Part shown: piece after piece, positions 53,401 through 64,000 of the stretch
Numbering within the stretch: position 1 is the stretch's first letter
How the letters are laid out: each line of letters opens with the position of its first letter
Origin: Daphnia carinata
Taxonomy: Eukaryota; Arthropoda; Branchiopoda; Diplostraca; Daphniidae
DNA length: 64,000 nt
Reading direction: 5' to 3'
Assembly (NCBI RefSeq): GCF_022539665.2
Contig: NC_081337.1
Span: 1,960,679 to 2,024,678 of the forward strand
Program-made: the position numbers and the translations under genes
The notes under the pieces: model-generated
Told to the model about the DNA's origin: nothing
What the model saw: only the letters and a program-made list of their open reading frames with translations
The model's database searches: none

Positions 53401-56400
53401 GCGTTTGGCGAAAACCTCTATCAAAACTCACCACCAGGTTGCGCTTGGTAAAAGATGACTAACGTTCGTTCTTTGAACATTCTATAGTTGGCTATGCTTA
53501 CTAACTTGGAATGTGCAACCTGTTTTTGACGAATTTTATTAATTTTTACGATTTCAATGCGAAAATCACTGTGCTTAATGAAATCATTAGAATTTTACAA
53601 ACAAAGTTCACTACAATTACAAGTACATTTGATTTAAATAGTTAAGGATATTGGACTGGTAACCATCGCGTTTGGCGAAAAACCTCTATCAAAACTCACC
53701 ACCAGGTTGCGCTTGGTAAAAGATGACTAACGTTCGTTCTTTGAACATTCTATAGTTGGCTATGCTTACTAACTTGGAATGTGCAACCTGTTTTTGACGA
53801 ATTTTATTAATTTTTACGATTTCAATGCGAAAATCACTGTGCTTAATGAAATCATTAGAATTTTACAAACAAAGTTCACTACAATTACAAGTACATTTGA
53901 TTTAAATAGTTAAGGATATTGGACTGGTAACCATCGCGTTTGGCGAAAAACCTCTATCAAAACTCACCACCAGGTTGCGCTTGGTAAAAGATGACTAACG
54001 TTCGTTCTTTGAACATTCTATAGTTGGCTATGCTTACTAACTTGGAATGTGCAACCTGTTTTTGACGAATTTTATTAATTTTTACGATTTCAATGCGAAA
54101 ATCACTGTGCTTAATGAAATCATTAGAATTTTACAAACAAAGTTCACTACAATTACAAGTACATTTGATTTAAATAGTTAAGGATATTGGACTGGTAACC
54201 ATCGCGTTTGGCGAAAAACCTCTATCAAAACTCACCACCAGGTTGCGCTTGGTAAAAGATGACTAACGTTCGTTCTTTGAACATTCTATAGTTGGCTATG
54301 CTTACTAACTTGGAATGTGCAACCTGTTTTTGACGAATTTTATAAATTTTTACGATTTCAATGCGAAAATCACTGTGCTTAATGAAATCATTAGAATTTT
54401 ACAAACAAAGTTCACTACAATTACAAGTACATTTGATTTAAATAGTTAAGGATATTGGACTGGTAACCATCGCGTTTGGCGAAAAACCTCTATCAAAACT
54501 CACCACCAGGTTGCGTTTGGTAAAAGATGACTAACGTTCGTTCTTTGAACATTCTATAGTTGGCTATGCTTACTAACTTGGAATGTGCAACCTGTTTTTG
54601 ACGAATTTTATTAATTTTTACGATTTCAATGCGAAAATCACTGTGCTTAATGAAATCATTAGAATTTTACAAACAAAGTTCACTACAATTACAAGTACAT
54701 TTGATTTAAATAGTTAAGGATATTGGACTGGTAACCATCGCGTTTGGCGAAAAACCTCTATCAAAACTCACCACCAGGTTGCGCTTGGTAAAAGATGACT
54801 AACGTTCGTTCTTTGAACATTCTATAGTTGGCTATGCTTACTAACTTGGAATGTGCAACCTGTTTTTGACGAATTTTATTATTTTTTACGATTTCAATGC
54901 GAAAATCACTGTGCTTAATGAAATCATTAGAATTTTACAAACAAAGTTCACTACAATTACAAGTACATTTGATTTAAATAGTTAAGGATATTGGACTGGT
55001 AACCATCGCGTTTGGCGAAAAACCTCTATCAAAACTCACCACCAGGTTGCGCTTGGTAAAAGATGACTAACGTTCGTTCTTTGAACATTCTATATTTGGC
55101 TATGCTTACTAACTTGGAATGTGCAACCTGTTTTTGACGAATTTTATTAATTTTTACGATTTCAATGCGAAAATCACTGTGCTTAATGAAATCATTAGAA
55201 TTTTACAAACAAAGTTCACTACAATTACAAGTACATTTGATTTAAATAGTTAAGGATATTGGACTGGTAACCATCGCGTTTGGCGAAAATCCTCTATCAA
55301 AACTCACCACCAGTTGGCGTTTGGTAAAAGATGACTAACGTTGGTTCTTTGAATATTCTATAGTTGGCTATGCTTACTAACTTGGAATGTGCAACCTGTT
55401 TTTGACAAATTTTATTAATTTTTGCGATTTCAATGCGAAAATCACTGTGCTTAATGAAATCATTAGAATTTTACAAACAAAGTTCACTACAATTACAAGT
55501 ACATTTGATTTAAATAGTTAAGGATATTGGACTGGTAACCATCGCGTTTGGCGAAAAACCTCTATCAAAACTCATCACCAGGTGGCGTTTGGTAAAACAT
55601 GACTAACCTTGGTTCTTCGAACATTCGATATTTGGCTATGCTTACTAACTTGGAATGTGCAACCTGTTTTTGACCAATTTTATTAATTTTTACGATTTCA
55701 ATGCGAAAATCACAGTGCTTAATGAAATCATTAGAATTTTACAAACAAAGTTCACTACAATTACAAGTACATTTGATTTAAATAGTTAAGGATATTGGAC
55801 TGGTAACCATCGCGTTTGGCGAAAAACCTCTATCAAAACTCACCACCAGGTGGCGTTTGGTAAAAGATGACTAACCTTGGTTCTTTGAATATTCGATATT
55901 TGGCTATGCTTACTAACTTGGAATGTGCAACCTGTTTTTGACGAATTTTATAAATTTTTACGATTTCAATGCGAAAATCACTGTGCTTAATGAAATCATT
56001 AGAATTTTACAAACAAAGTTCACTACAATTACAAGTACATTTGATTTAAATAGTTAAGGATATTGGACTGGTAACCATCGCGTTTGGCGAAAAACCGCTG
56101 TCAAAACTCACCATCAGCTTGCGTTTGTTAAAAGATGACTAACCTTGGTTCTTTGAATATTCGATATTTGGCTATGCCTACCAACTTGGAATGTGCATCC
56201 TTTTTTTGACCAATTTTATTAATTTTTACGATTTCAATGCGAAAATCACAGTGCTTAATGAAATTATTAGAATTTTACAAACAAAGTTCACTACTATTAC
56301 ATGTACATTTGATTTAAGTAGTTAAGGATACTGTACTGGTAACCATGAAATCATTAGAATTTTACAAACAAAGTTCACTACAATTACAAGTACATTTGAT

Positions 56401-56814
56401 TTAAATAGTTAAGGATATTGGACTGGTAACCATCGCGTTTGGCGAAAAACCGCTGTCAAAACTCACCATCAGGTTGTGTTTGTTAAAAGATGACTAACCT
56501 TGGTTCTTTGAATATTCGATATTTGGCTATGCTTACTAACTTGGAATGTGCATCCTGTTTTTGACGAATTTTATTAATTTTTACGATTTCAATGCGAAAA
56601 TCACTGTGCTTAATGAAATCATTAGAATTTTACAAACAAAGTTCACTACAATTACAAGTACATTTGATTTAAATAGTTAAGGATATTGTACTGGTAACCG
56701 TCGCGTTTGGCGAGAAACCGCTATCAAAACTCACCACCAGGTGGCGTTTGGTAAAACATGACTAACCTTGGTTCTTCGAACATTCGATATTTGGCTATGC
56801 TTACTAACTTGGAA
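50471..56814 (+). repeat. 268-bp satellite array, left part (about 24 copies)
   Basis: The period is 267-268 bp (GTTAAGG recurs at 53106, 53374, 53641, 53909, 54177). Units from about 52900 to 55260 are almost uniform; those at both ends are more varied. One unit is internally deleted near 56346. Parts of the monomer, such as the run from AATGCGAAAATCAC to the AAATAGTTAAGG end, hardly vary, whereas the region around AACATTCTATAGTTGGC differs between units. There is no coding potential. Confidence 0.97.
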
Positions 56815-57054
56815 TGTTCTCACGCTGATTTCTGAGAAAGGTTTCTTTGCAATCCTTGTATTGCTGTGATTCTTTGTGTGTCTATCGGGCAGAACACACA
56901 CGCGTAATAGGCACTACAAGTTTAGTTAAGTTACTACGTCAACTCAAAATTAGGTTAAACAGTTACCTAATTGCGATGCGCGTGGTGTGGCCCTCTTTCT
57001 TAGTAATCGATATAGGTGACATATATTTATGAACAAAATACGGTCGCCAGACCA
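56815..57054 (-). mobile_element. 3' LTR of BEL element D
   Basis: 240 bp, plus-strand text TGTTCTCACG...GCCAGACCA. It differs from 62603-62842 at one base (CTCTTTCTT versus CTCTATCTT). Confidence 0.95.
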
Positions 57055-57063
57055 TCCTCCCCC
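57055..57063 (-). promoter_or_regulatory. Polypurine tract of BEL element D
   Basis: The minus strand reads GGGGGAGGA directly before the 3' LTR start TGGTCTGG. Confidence 0.8.
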
Positions 57064-57080
57064 GTCCATCTTCTGTCTAC

Positions 57081-59696
57081 TTAGGAAGATGGGACTCTTC
57101 GGCCTCTAGAAGGCAAATTTTCTATGGCGCGCACGTACGTCCCCTCCTTCGTGGAGACCTTGACGACGCGAACTAGACCGTCGTCTCCGGGAAATGTTTC
57201 TTCGACTCGTCCAATATTCCATTTTCCACGGGGAAGGTTTGGTTCCACTAGAAGAACGACGTCCCCCTTCTGGAAATTCCTCATTTTTGTTCTCCACTTC
57301 TTTCGTGCGATCAGGGAAGGAAGGTAGGATTTTCGCCACAGATCCCAGAAGAGATTCACTAACTTTAGCACGTAATGGAAATTCTCCCGCGGTAGCGCAT
57401 CTGCGAACTCGCCGGCCGGTGAGTAGATGACAGGTGATCGGTTCATTAGATCGTTTGGAGTCAACGGCCTAACATCCACTGGATCCGAACTCACGTACGT
57501 GAGCGGGCGACTATTTAGCAAGCCAGCTACCTCAAACAGGACAGTGCGGAGTACACTATCCGTTGGATGGCGAAATTGCGACTTCTCAATCTCCAGAGCT
57601 CGGTAGAGGGCCTTCTTTGCTGACTTCACGAGACTTTCATGGGCGCCTCCGAAGTGAGGAGCTCTCGGTGGCTGGAAACTCCAATGTATTCGCCGATTCT
57701 TGATGAAATCACTCAGCTCCCCCGGTTGTTGAATATTGGTAAGAAGCTCCCTTAATTCCCTTTCCGCCCCAACAAAATTGGTGCCATTGTCCGAATGCAT
57801 AGATTTTGGCTGGTTGTAAATTCCGATGAACCTCCGTAGAACCAACAAGAATTGATCAGATGTCAGGTCGTCTGCTAAGTCGAGGAACACGGCTCTTGTA
57901 GTGAGGCACGTGAATAGCGCTCCATATCTCTTCAGGGTGCGATTTCTGTAATTACTCGTCTCCATCGGTCCGAAGTAATCAACAGCGGTATGCGTGAAAG
58001 GAGGGGCGAACATATCGAGCCTCTCCACCGGTAGCTCCGCCATCTGCTGAATTCCGGGTTTGACTCTCTCTTTCAGACACTCCAGACATTTCCTTTTCAC
58101 TCGTTTCACGGCTTCCCGACCATCGACTATCCAAAAATGCTGTCTAATGTGGGCAAGTACGAAGTCCACGCCGAGGTGATGTAAGTTGCGATGGAAGGCC
58201 TCGATTATTCGTTCCGTTAGGGGGTGTTGTGACGGCAGTATGATTGGATGACGGTTGTCATAGGGTAATGCTGCCTTTCCAACGCGACCACCTAAACGAA
58301 TAAGACCATCTGGGCTCATGAAAGGCGAAAGCGAGAGTAATTTGGAGTCATTTTTCAACGGCTGTAGTCTCTTCAACCGCCTCAGCTCCTCCACGAATGA
58401 CTCCTCTTGACAAGCTTTCAGTAATTGCATATACCTCTCCTCCAGTTGAATAAGCGCTGGAATTTCACTGATATCAATCTTCACTGACTCCCAAGCATTT
58501 TCGGTGTTGATAGCGATGTGACACCGACTCTCGCGGGTGGATCGACCTTCCTCCGTCACCTTCATCCAAGGTAGATCCTGTGGCCAACAATCTTCGGTTT
58601 GGTACAGGAAGTCAGGACCCTTGACCCACGAATTTGGAATTTGATGGTCCGATTCGAGCGAGGACCGAGTGGCCACATCGCTACAGTTCAATTTTCCGGG
58701 TACGTATCTCCACTCCTCCGGCCTAGTCAAGGTTTGAATCTCACCGATCCGATGATCCACAAAAGGTTTGTAGTACGCCGCGTTTGACCGGATCCAATTC
58801 CGCACACATGAAGAATCCGTCCAGAATTTACGGCTCCTTATGGGTTCTCGAAGAGACTTGGAGACGAAATCAGCCAGCCGGGCTCCCAATAAAGCTGCCT
58901 GCAACTCCAATTTTGGAATAGAGATAGTTTTTTTAGGAGCTAGCTTTGTCTTTGCCATGATTAAGTTCAAGTTGGCTCCATCCGCATACTGGTTCCGGAT
59001 ATAGACCGCTGCCGCGAACGCCTCCTGGGATGCATCCGCAAAGGTGTGCAGCTCTGATCGACATATTTTTTCTCGATCCGGAAATAAACAGCGCGGGACC
59101 TCTAACTTATTCAATACTGCCAATGAAGTGATCCATCTCCTCCACCAATCCTTATCCTCAGGATCAACTTCGTCGCACCAATCCAGACCGCGCGTTCCAA
59201 GCTCCCGCAGACGAATTTTTGCCTTAATTATTGTCGGTGCGGCTAGTCCTAGTGGATCGTACAGTCCGGCCACCTTCCTCGCCAATCCAGCTCGGGTAAA
59301 CTCCACCTCACTTAACTCCGATAGGACGAAGGTCAGGACGTCTCGATAAGGCCTCCAACATGCGCCTAGAATCTTTGTGGAGTCGTCCGGAACTGATAGT
59401 GGATGGTCATCTTCTTTTTCCGACGGATCCACACCCATCGCCATTAGAAAGTCAGGAGAATTTGAAAGCCATGTCTTAAAATGGAAGTCTCCCGCCGCCA
59501 GAATTTCTCTTACGCCAGTGGCCCGCTCAACTGCTAAATCCACATTCTTGGCTGAATCCAAGTAATCGTCCATGTACAGATTGTTGTGAACCGCGTCTGC
59601 CGCTTCTCCCCCGACACCGGAATCTGCGGCCGCCCTTCGTATCGTGTTGATTGCAATAAATGGAGAGCATCTGTCACCGAACGCCAGCCGATCCAT
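57081..59696 (-). CDS. BEL pol, RT C-terminal part to integrase (element D)
   Basis: 871 codons without interruption. RT active site YMDD at residues 41-44, then VYDPLGL-like LYDPLGLAAP. RNase H follows with FADASQEA, a Glu in IPKLELQAA, WTDSSCVRNW and an Asp-containing KLNCSDVATRS. Integrase: LIRLGGRVG linker, H-H-C-C zinc domain ending CLECLKERV, Asp in AVDYFGP, Asp in HSDNGTNF and Glu in GGAHESLV. The C-terminal domain (KGDVVLLVEPNLPRGKW) ends a few bases before the polypurine tract. It is in frame with the ORF upstream, separated by one TAA (59697-59699). It copies RNA into DNA and inserts it; all catalytic residues are visible. Confidence 0.95.
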   Translation of the reverse strand: MDRLAFGDRCSPFIAINTIRRAAADSGVGGEAADAVHNNLYMDDYLDSAKNVDLAVERATGVREILAAGDFHFKTWLSNSPDFLMAMGVDPSEKEDDHPLSVPDDSTKILGACWRPYRDVLTFVLSELSEVEFTRAGLARKVAGLYDPLGLAAPTIIKAKIRLRELGTRGLDWCDEVDPEDKDWWRRWITSLAVLNKLEVPRCLFPDREKICRSELHTFADASQEAFAAAVYIRNQYADGANLNLIMAKTKLAPKKTISIPKLELQAALLGARLADFVSKSLREPIRSRKFWTDSSCVRNWIRSNAAYYKPFVDHRIGEIQTLTRPEEWRYVPGKLNCSDVATRSSLESDHQIPNSWVKGPDFLYQTEDCWPQDLPWMKVTEEGRSTRESRCHIAINTENAWESVKIDISEIPALIQLEERYMQLLKACQEESFVEELRRLKRLQPLKNDSKLLSLSPFMSPDGLIRLGGRVGKAALPYDNRHPIILPSQHPLTERIIEAFHRNLHHLGVDFVLAHIRQHFWIVDGREAVKRVKRKCLECLKERVKPGIQQMAELPVERLDMFAPPFTHTAVDYFGPMETSNYRNRTLKRYGALFTCLTTRAVFLDLADDLTSDQFLLVLRRFIGIYNQPKSMHSDNGTNFVGAERELRELLTNIQQPGELSDFIKNRRIHWSFQPPRAPHFGGAHESLVKSAKKALYRALEIEKSQFRHPTDSVLRTVLFEVAGLLNSRPLTYVSSDPVDVRPLTPNDLMNRSPVIYSPAGEFADALPRENFHYVLKLVNLFWDLWRKSYLPSLIARKKWRTKMRNFQKGDVVLLVEPNLPRGKWNIGRVEETFPGDDGLVRVVKVSTKEGTYVRAIENLPSRGRRVPSS

Positions 59697-61328
59697 TTAA
59701 AGAGTCTTGATTTCGGACGATCCATCCTCTCGCCACAGGAAACGGTGGTAACGGGCATCTTGTGGTCTCAATCGAATTCTACTAAACATCGCCTCGATGT
59801 CCGCAGTAAATGCAACTTCCGCTTCTCTAAACTTTATCAGCACAGATGGCAGCATATTCTGAAGTGTCGGTCCGGTCAGCATCGCATCATTCAAACACTT
59901 TCCTTGGAATTGGGCCGCTGAGTCGAACACTATTCTCAGCTTCCTCTCCGACGCCGACTTCTTGTAAACACCATGGTGGGCTAAGAAGTATTGCGCGGTG
60001 ATCGGGTCACCTTCCTCTTCCACCTCGCTCACGTATCCCGCATCGATGTATTTCTTGATAGCCATTTGGTACGCCGCCTTGAAGTCCGGATCTCGATCAA
60101 ACCGTTTAAACAAATCATGTAAGCGGTAAAGTGCCAGCCTCTTGTTATCTGGCAGTGAAGGTTCTCCTTCCTTCCATGGTATTGGCACCTCATATCCTAT
60201 TTCTAGCTTCCGGGTTCCCTCCTCGACAATCTTCACCGCCCTTTCGTCTTCGGGTGGCATCACCAGCCTTGGGGTTTCAGTGCCAAAATTCTCCGTTTCA
60301 CAAAATCCTCGAAGCTCCTTCTCCAATGCGGCGTTGACTCGTAACGAATAGCTGCGCACGGCTGTAACAGTGTGGCTAGTTGGTGGTCTTCTTAACTTGC
60401 TTCCGATGACTCCACGAGCGTACCATCCGAATTGTGTTTTTACTGCACTCGGTTCTCCCTCTTCTCCGACCCTAGACTCGGTCGGGACGATGAGGTGGTA
60501 ATGATCAACTCCAATCAACAAGTCCACCTGCCCTCCTGCTGATTTGATCGGTAGGGATTTGAGATGTTTCCAACGGGTCTTCAGTTTGTTCCAATCGACG
60601 TACGGCATGGGATCTGTTACCGTCGGCATCGTGGAGACCTTAATGGTGGTCTCCCCTCCTGTCAATAACCTAACGGTCAGGATTACTTCTTTGGATGTGT
60701 TGTAACAGCGGCTGACTCCCCCGATTCCTTTCATCTCTAATTTCTGATCCTCTCCATCTATTCCTAAACTCCGAATGAAGTCGCTTCTTGCCAGGGATGT
60801 GTTACTTCCTTCATCGATGAACAGATTGGCCCACACATACTCTCCTCGGGAATTTTGGACTCGTACATTCATCACCCCCATCGCAACCTCTTCCTGAAGT
60901 TCGTCTTTGGAGCATCTGGCTGATGCTCCCTTAGCTGCAGCTGGTTTGTCGTCATGATGTAGGAGAGGGTGATGACGCCGGTTGCAACCGTTCCGACCGC
61001 ACTCTTTCCATTGGTTGCAGAATCTCACCGAATGATTGGCGCCTAAACAGTTGAAACACAATCGGTGGGTTTGGACAAACGTGAATCTTTCTCCAACCGC
61101 CAGCTTCTGAAACGCTGGGCAGTCGGTCAATCGATGTTGTCCTTTGCACTGATAACAAAAAGGAGTTCTCTTAATAGGCGAGTCTCCACCTGGTTTACCT
61201 TCTTTCTGAATCTGAATCGACGTTTGGTGCGATCGACCCTGGGTTCTATTCTTCTTTCCGGATTCTGCGCTTGATTCGGCGACGATCTCGTAGGCGTTTG
61301 GTATGCCGCAGCTCGCTGGCATAGCCAA
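59697..61328 (-). CDS. BEL nucleocapsid, protease and N-terminal RT (element D)
   Basis: A frame of 543 codons continuing gag after a frameshift; the first codons (TTG start as listed) overlap gag. Zinc clusters: CYQCKGQHRLTDC, CFNCLGANHSVRFC and CGRNGCNRRHHPLLH. The protease-like motif is FIDEGSNTSLA, with Glu where most retroviral proteases have Ser or Thr; the D-E-G form is, as far as I recall, common in BEL elements. The linker motif FGWYARG and the RT start (LAHHGVY, LRIVFDSAAQ, Asp in TADIEAMFSRI) follow. It ends at a TAA that interrupts RT shortly before the AFGDRCSPF motif. Confidence 0.93.
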   Translation of the reverse strand: MAMPASCGIPNAYEIVAESSAESGKKNRTQGRSHQTSIQIQKEGKPGGDSPIKRTPFCYQCKGQHRLTDCPAFQKLAVGERFTFVQTHRLCFNCLGANHSVRFCNQWKECGRNGCNRRHHPLLHHDDKPAAAKGASARCSKDELQEEVAMGVMNVRVQNSRGEYVWANLFIDEGSNTSLARSDFIRSLGIDGEDQKLEMKGIGGVSRCYNTSKEVILTVRLLTGGETTIKVSTMPTVTDPMPYVDWNKLKTRWKHLKSLPIKSAGGQVDLLIGVDHYHLIVPTESRVGEEGEPSAVKTQFGWYARGVIGSKLRRPPTSHTVTAVRSYSLRVNAALEKELRGFCETENFGTETPRLVMPPEDERAVKIVEEGTRKLEIGYEVPIPWKEGEPSLPDNKRLALYRLHDLFKRFDRDPDFKAAYQMAIKKYIDAGYVSEVEEEGDPITAQYFLAHHGVYKKSASERKLRIVFDSAAQFQGKCLNDAMLTGPTLQNMLPSVLIKFREAEVAFTADIEAMFSRIRLRPQDARYHRFLWREDGSSEIKTL

Positions 61329-62542
61329 TCAGCAAATTCTTCTAATGACCTCGTTTCGCTGGCCCCATACGGCTTCTTATCATTCCACGCAAGTCGGTCG
61401 GGCTGGGCCAACTTCCGGCAGATCTTTTCAATGATGTCTGGCTGCGCAGTCTCGCCTATCCTACTCAAGTCGAATAGATGGGCTCGCACTCGATCAGCAA
61501 ATCGTTGGAATGCCGTTGCATTATTTCCTCTTTCCAGGCGCTCCAAAGCTTGTAAATGTGCCACCCTTAACACATCTCGTCTTCCAAATGATTGCTTCAA
61601 TCTCTTCAGGGCCTCTTTGTAGGCCGGCTCTCCACCACCCAACGTCTTGACTGTCATTTGGCATTCTCCCGTCAGGTGTCCTTTCAGAATCGTCAATTTC
61701 TCCCCAGGGGACTTTGGGGTTTCATGGACTAATACTTTGAATAAATCAATCCAGCAGAACCAGTCAATTGGGTCCCCACCGTAGAATTCTAGATCTGCAG
61801 ATTTAAACTTGGTCGACCGCTGTGTAGAGACTTCAACCCTATCTGCCAAATAATCTTCAATCCAGCCATCTGGTGCTTGGCTTTCTGTGGGTTGGCTAGG
61901 TGATAACGTTCGAAACCAATCTTCTACCTTTGTTCGCCCTCCAGCGCCATCTTCTACTGGGGAGCCTGGATGCCTCAACTTCCATTCGTCCACATCCAGG
62001 TTTTCTAGCTCCATTTCCACACGATCCAGCTCTTGTTTGGCCTGCTTGGCCCTTTCATTTGCCTGTTCAAATTCCAACTTCTTCCTCCTTTTCTCTTCAT
62101 CCAACTCTTTCAATTTCTTCTCAGTTTCTGATAGTGGGCCCCTTTGGCTTGAACGAGAGCTTTTGACGCTTGCAGCCGATGATGCTGTTGATGAGGTGAC
62201 GTCGTTCTGTGACACTCTGTAAGCTTTGATTGCGTCAGCAACGTCTTCTACCTTGCGTAAATACTTTAGCTGGGCTTGAAACTGTTTATCTGTGTCGTCC
62301 TCTGATGTACTATGTGCAATGAGTATTTCACTCAGTTGCTCATGTGTTGACAGCAAAGTTCTAATCTTCGTCAGCATTACCTTCAGGCTCCCAATAGAGC
62401 CGTTTGCATCTATAATGCTTTCGACTTCTCGGCAGATAGTTGTAATCCTTCTGCGAGTGACTGTCCTGTCACCCTCCAACTTAGCTAACACCTCAGGTGT
62501 CAAGGGATTAGCCACGTCGTAGGTTGGAATACTTGTTGCCAT
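61127..62542 (-). CDS. BEL gag (element D)
   Basis: 471 codons from the ATG at 62542. An N-terminal helical part carries a Glu/Lys-rich coiled coil at residues about 150-210. The capsid-like DUF1759-type domain (LEFYGGDPIDWFCWIDLF and onward) covers roughly residues 260-420. The frame stays open to 61127, but the zinc-knuckle part lies in the other frame from about 61200, so a one-base change near 61200-61300 has separated gag from pol. The two frames overlap by about 200 nt. Confidence 0.93.
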   Translation of the reverse strand: MATSIPTYDVANPLTPEVLAKLEGDRTVTRRRITTICREVESIIDANGSIGSLKVMLTKIRTLLSTHEQLSEILIAHSTSEDDTDKQFQAQLKYLRKVEDVADAIKAYRVSQNDVTSSTASSAASVKSSRSSQRGPLSETEKKLKELDEEKRRKKLEFEQANERAKQAKQELDRVEMELENLDVDEWKLRHPGSPVEDGAGGRTKVEDWFRTLSPSQPTESQAPDGWIEDYLADRVEVSTQRSTKFKSADLEFYGGDPIDWFCWIDLFKVLVHETPKSPGEKLTILKGHLTGECQMTVKTLGGGEPAYKEALKRLKQSFGRRDVLRVAHLQALERLERGNNATAFQRFADRVRAHLFDLSRIGETAQPDIIEKICRKLAQPDRLAWNDKKPYGASETRSLEEFADWLCQRAAAYQTPTRSSPNQAQNPERRIEPRVDRTKRRFRFRKKVNQVETRLLRELLFVISAKDNID

Positions 62543-62583
62543 TATGCAATGTGGGTGTCGTTATCTTGAATTGATTTTCTTAA

Positions 62584-62601
62584 ACTTCTCTCGAAGGACC
62601 A
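62584..62601 (-). promoter_or_regulatory. Primer binding site of BEL element D
   Basis: TGGTCCTTCGAGAGAAGT on the minus strand, one base after the LTR end. It differs from the TGGTGCCG-type sites of elements C and E, so a different tRNA is used. Confidence 0.8.
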
Positions 62602-62602
62602 G

Positions 62603-62842
62603 TGTTCTCACGCTGATTTCTGAGAAAGGTTTCTTTGCAATCCTTGTATTGCTGTGATTCTTTGTGTGTCTATCGGGCAGAACACACACGCGTAATAGGC
62701 ACTACAAGTTTAGTTAAGTTACTACGTCAACTCAAAATTAGGTTAAACAGTTACCTAATTGCGATGCGCGTGGTGTGGCCCTCTATCTTAGTAATCGATA
62801 TAGGTGACATATATTTATGAACAAAATACGGTCGCCAGACCA
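62603..62842 (-). mobile_element. 5' LTR of BEL element D
   Basis: 240 bp, the partner of 56815-57054. Confidence 0.95.
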
Positions 62843-64000
62843 TGGAATGTGCAACCTGTTTTTGACCAATTTTATTAATTTTTACGATTTCAATGCGAAA
62901 ATCACTGTGCTTAATGAAATCATTAGAATTTTACAAACAAAGTTCACTACAATTACAAGTACATTTGATTTAAATAGTTAAGGATATTGGACTGGTAACC
63001 ATCGCGTTTGGCGAAAAACCGCTGTCAAAAATCACCATCAGGTTGCGTTTGTTAAAAGATGACTAACCTTGGTTCTTTGAATATTCGATATTTGGCTATG
63101 CTTACTAACTTGGAATGTGCATCCTTTTTTTGACGAATTTTATTAATTTTTGCGATTTCAATGCGAAAATCACTGTGCTTAATGAAATCATTAGAATTTT
63201 ACAAACAAAGTTCACTACAATTACAAGTACATTTGATTTAAATAGTTAAGGATACAGGTGACGTTTGGTAAAAGATGACTAACGTTGGTTCTTCGAACAT
63301 TCGATAGTTGGCTATGCTTACTACCTTAGAATATGCAACCTGTTTTTGACAAATTTTATTAATGTTTACGATTTCAATGCGAAAATCACTGTGCTTAATG
63401 AAATCATTAGAATTTTACAAACAAAGTTCACTACAATTACAAGTACATTTGATTTAAATAGTTAAGGATATTGGACTGGTAACCATCGCGTTTGGCAAGG
63501 AACCGCTATCAAAACTCACCACCAGGTGGCGTTTGGTAAAACATGACTAACCTTGGTTCTTCGAACATTCGATAGTTGGCTATGCTTACTAACTTGGAAT
63601 GTGCAACCTGTTTTTGACCAATTTTATTAATTTTTACGATTTCAATGCGAAAATCACAGTGCTTAATGAAATTATTAGAATTTTACAAACAAAGTTCACT
63701 ACTATTACATGTACATTTGATTTAAGTAGTTAAGGATACTGTACTGGTAACCATCGCGTTTGGCGAGGAACCGCTATCAAAACTCACCACCAGGTGGCGT
63801 TTGGTAAGACAAGACTAACCTTGGTTCTTCGAACATCTGATATTTGGCTATGCTTACTAACTTGGAACGTGCATCCTGTTTTTGACGAATTTTATTAATT
63901 TTTACGATTTCAATGCGAAAATCACTGTGCTTAATGAAATCATTAGAATTTTACAAACAAAGTTCACTACAATTACAAGTACATTTGATTTAAATAGTTA
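62843..64000 (+). repeat. 268-bp satellite array, right part (about 4.3 copies)
   Basis: The array continues in the same monomer after element D. A unit is internally deleted by about 52 bp at 63255. The variants of consecutive units follow those of 50745-51685 in the same order. The array runs off the right edge. Confidence 0.96.

Larger units (their letters stand above)
56815..62842 (-). mobile_element. BEL/Pao LTR retrotransposon D (young, near-intact)
   Basis: 240-bp LTRs at both ends that differ at only one visible position, a 5-bp target duplication TGGAA (56810-56814 and 62843-62847) inside a 268-bp satellite unit, primer site, gag, pol and a polypurine tract, all on the minus strand. 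Only one frameshift and one stop separate it from a complete gag-pol frame. Confidence 0.96.

Noticed and set aside
56847-57032. 61-codon plus-strand frame, repeated at 62635-62820
   Set aside because: Both lie inside the LTRs of element D.

Overview
The window is repeat-dense eukaryotic DNA with no recognisable intact host gene. BEL/Pao elements, a Ty3/gypsy element carrying an env-like gene, and two unrelated satellites point to an invertebrate, most likely an arthropod. A crustacean such as a water flea is a guess from the overall look, not a demonstrated fact. The setting resembles heterochromatin: all five retroelements whose insertion sites can be seen sit inside or beside tandem satellite DNA.

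Layout. 1-3270: the 5' half of a gypsy-like element (element G) on the minus strand, with an intact gag-protease frame running off the left edge, plus its LTR. 3312-3970 and 49592-50037: two inverted arms, near-identical over most of their length, each with a tRNA-His-like segment and short GAAATAGGACTG subrepeats. They face each other across 45.6 kb. Between them lies a 70-bp minisatellite (about 108 copies in six blocks) split by a degenerate BEL element on plus (E, 8593-16509), a gypsy copy (A, 18305-30238), a degenerate BEL element on minus (C, 31294-37473) and a second gypsy copy (B, 37799-49440). 17633-17980 is a truncated LTR of element C. 50471-64000: a different satellite, of about 268 bp, interrupted by a young BEL element on minus (D, 56815-62842) with near-identical LTRs and a 5-bp target duplication.

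How the parts relate. Block 17633 to about 20500 (truncated C LTR, short minisatellite, gypsy 5' LTR and leader) is nearly identical to 37096 to about 39970. Downstream of it the two gypsy bodies diverge by roughly 5-10%, so the shared block looks like a recent gene-conversion or duplication tract. The gypsy elements encode a long coiled-coil gag with one zinc knuckle, protease, RT, RNase H, integrase and an env-like region. The env-like region decayed in a complementary way. Copy A keeps the Thr-rich stalk and transmembrane part. Copy B keeps the ectodomain, with ricin-B-like beta-trefoil modules, but its stalk is fused in frame to an ankyrin repeat. Copy A also carries an antisense ORF with an intron-like interruption, a candidate captured gene. 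BEL element E has an extra third ORF with a coiled coil and zinc knuckles downstream of pol. Nearly all pol genes here carry stops or frameshifts; only the partial G frame is fully open, and D is close to intact.
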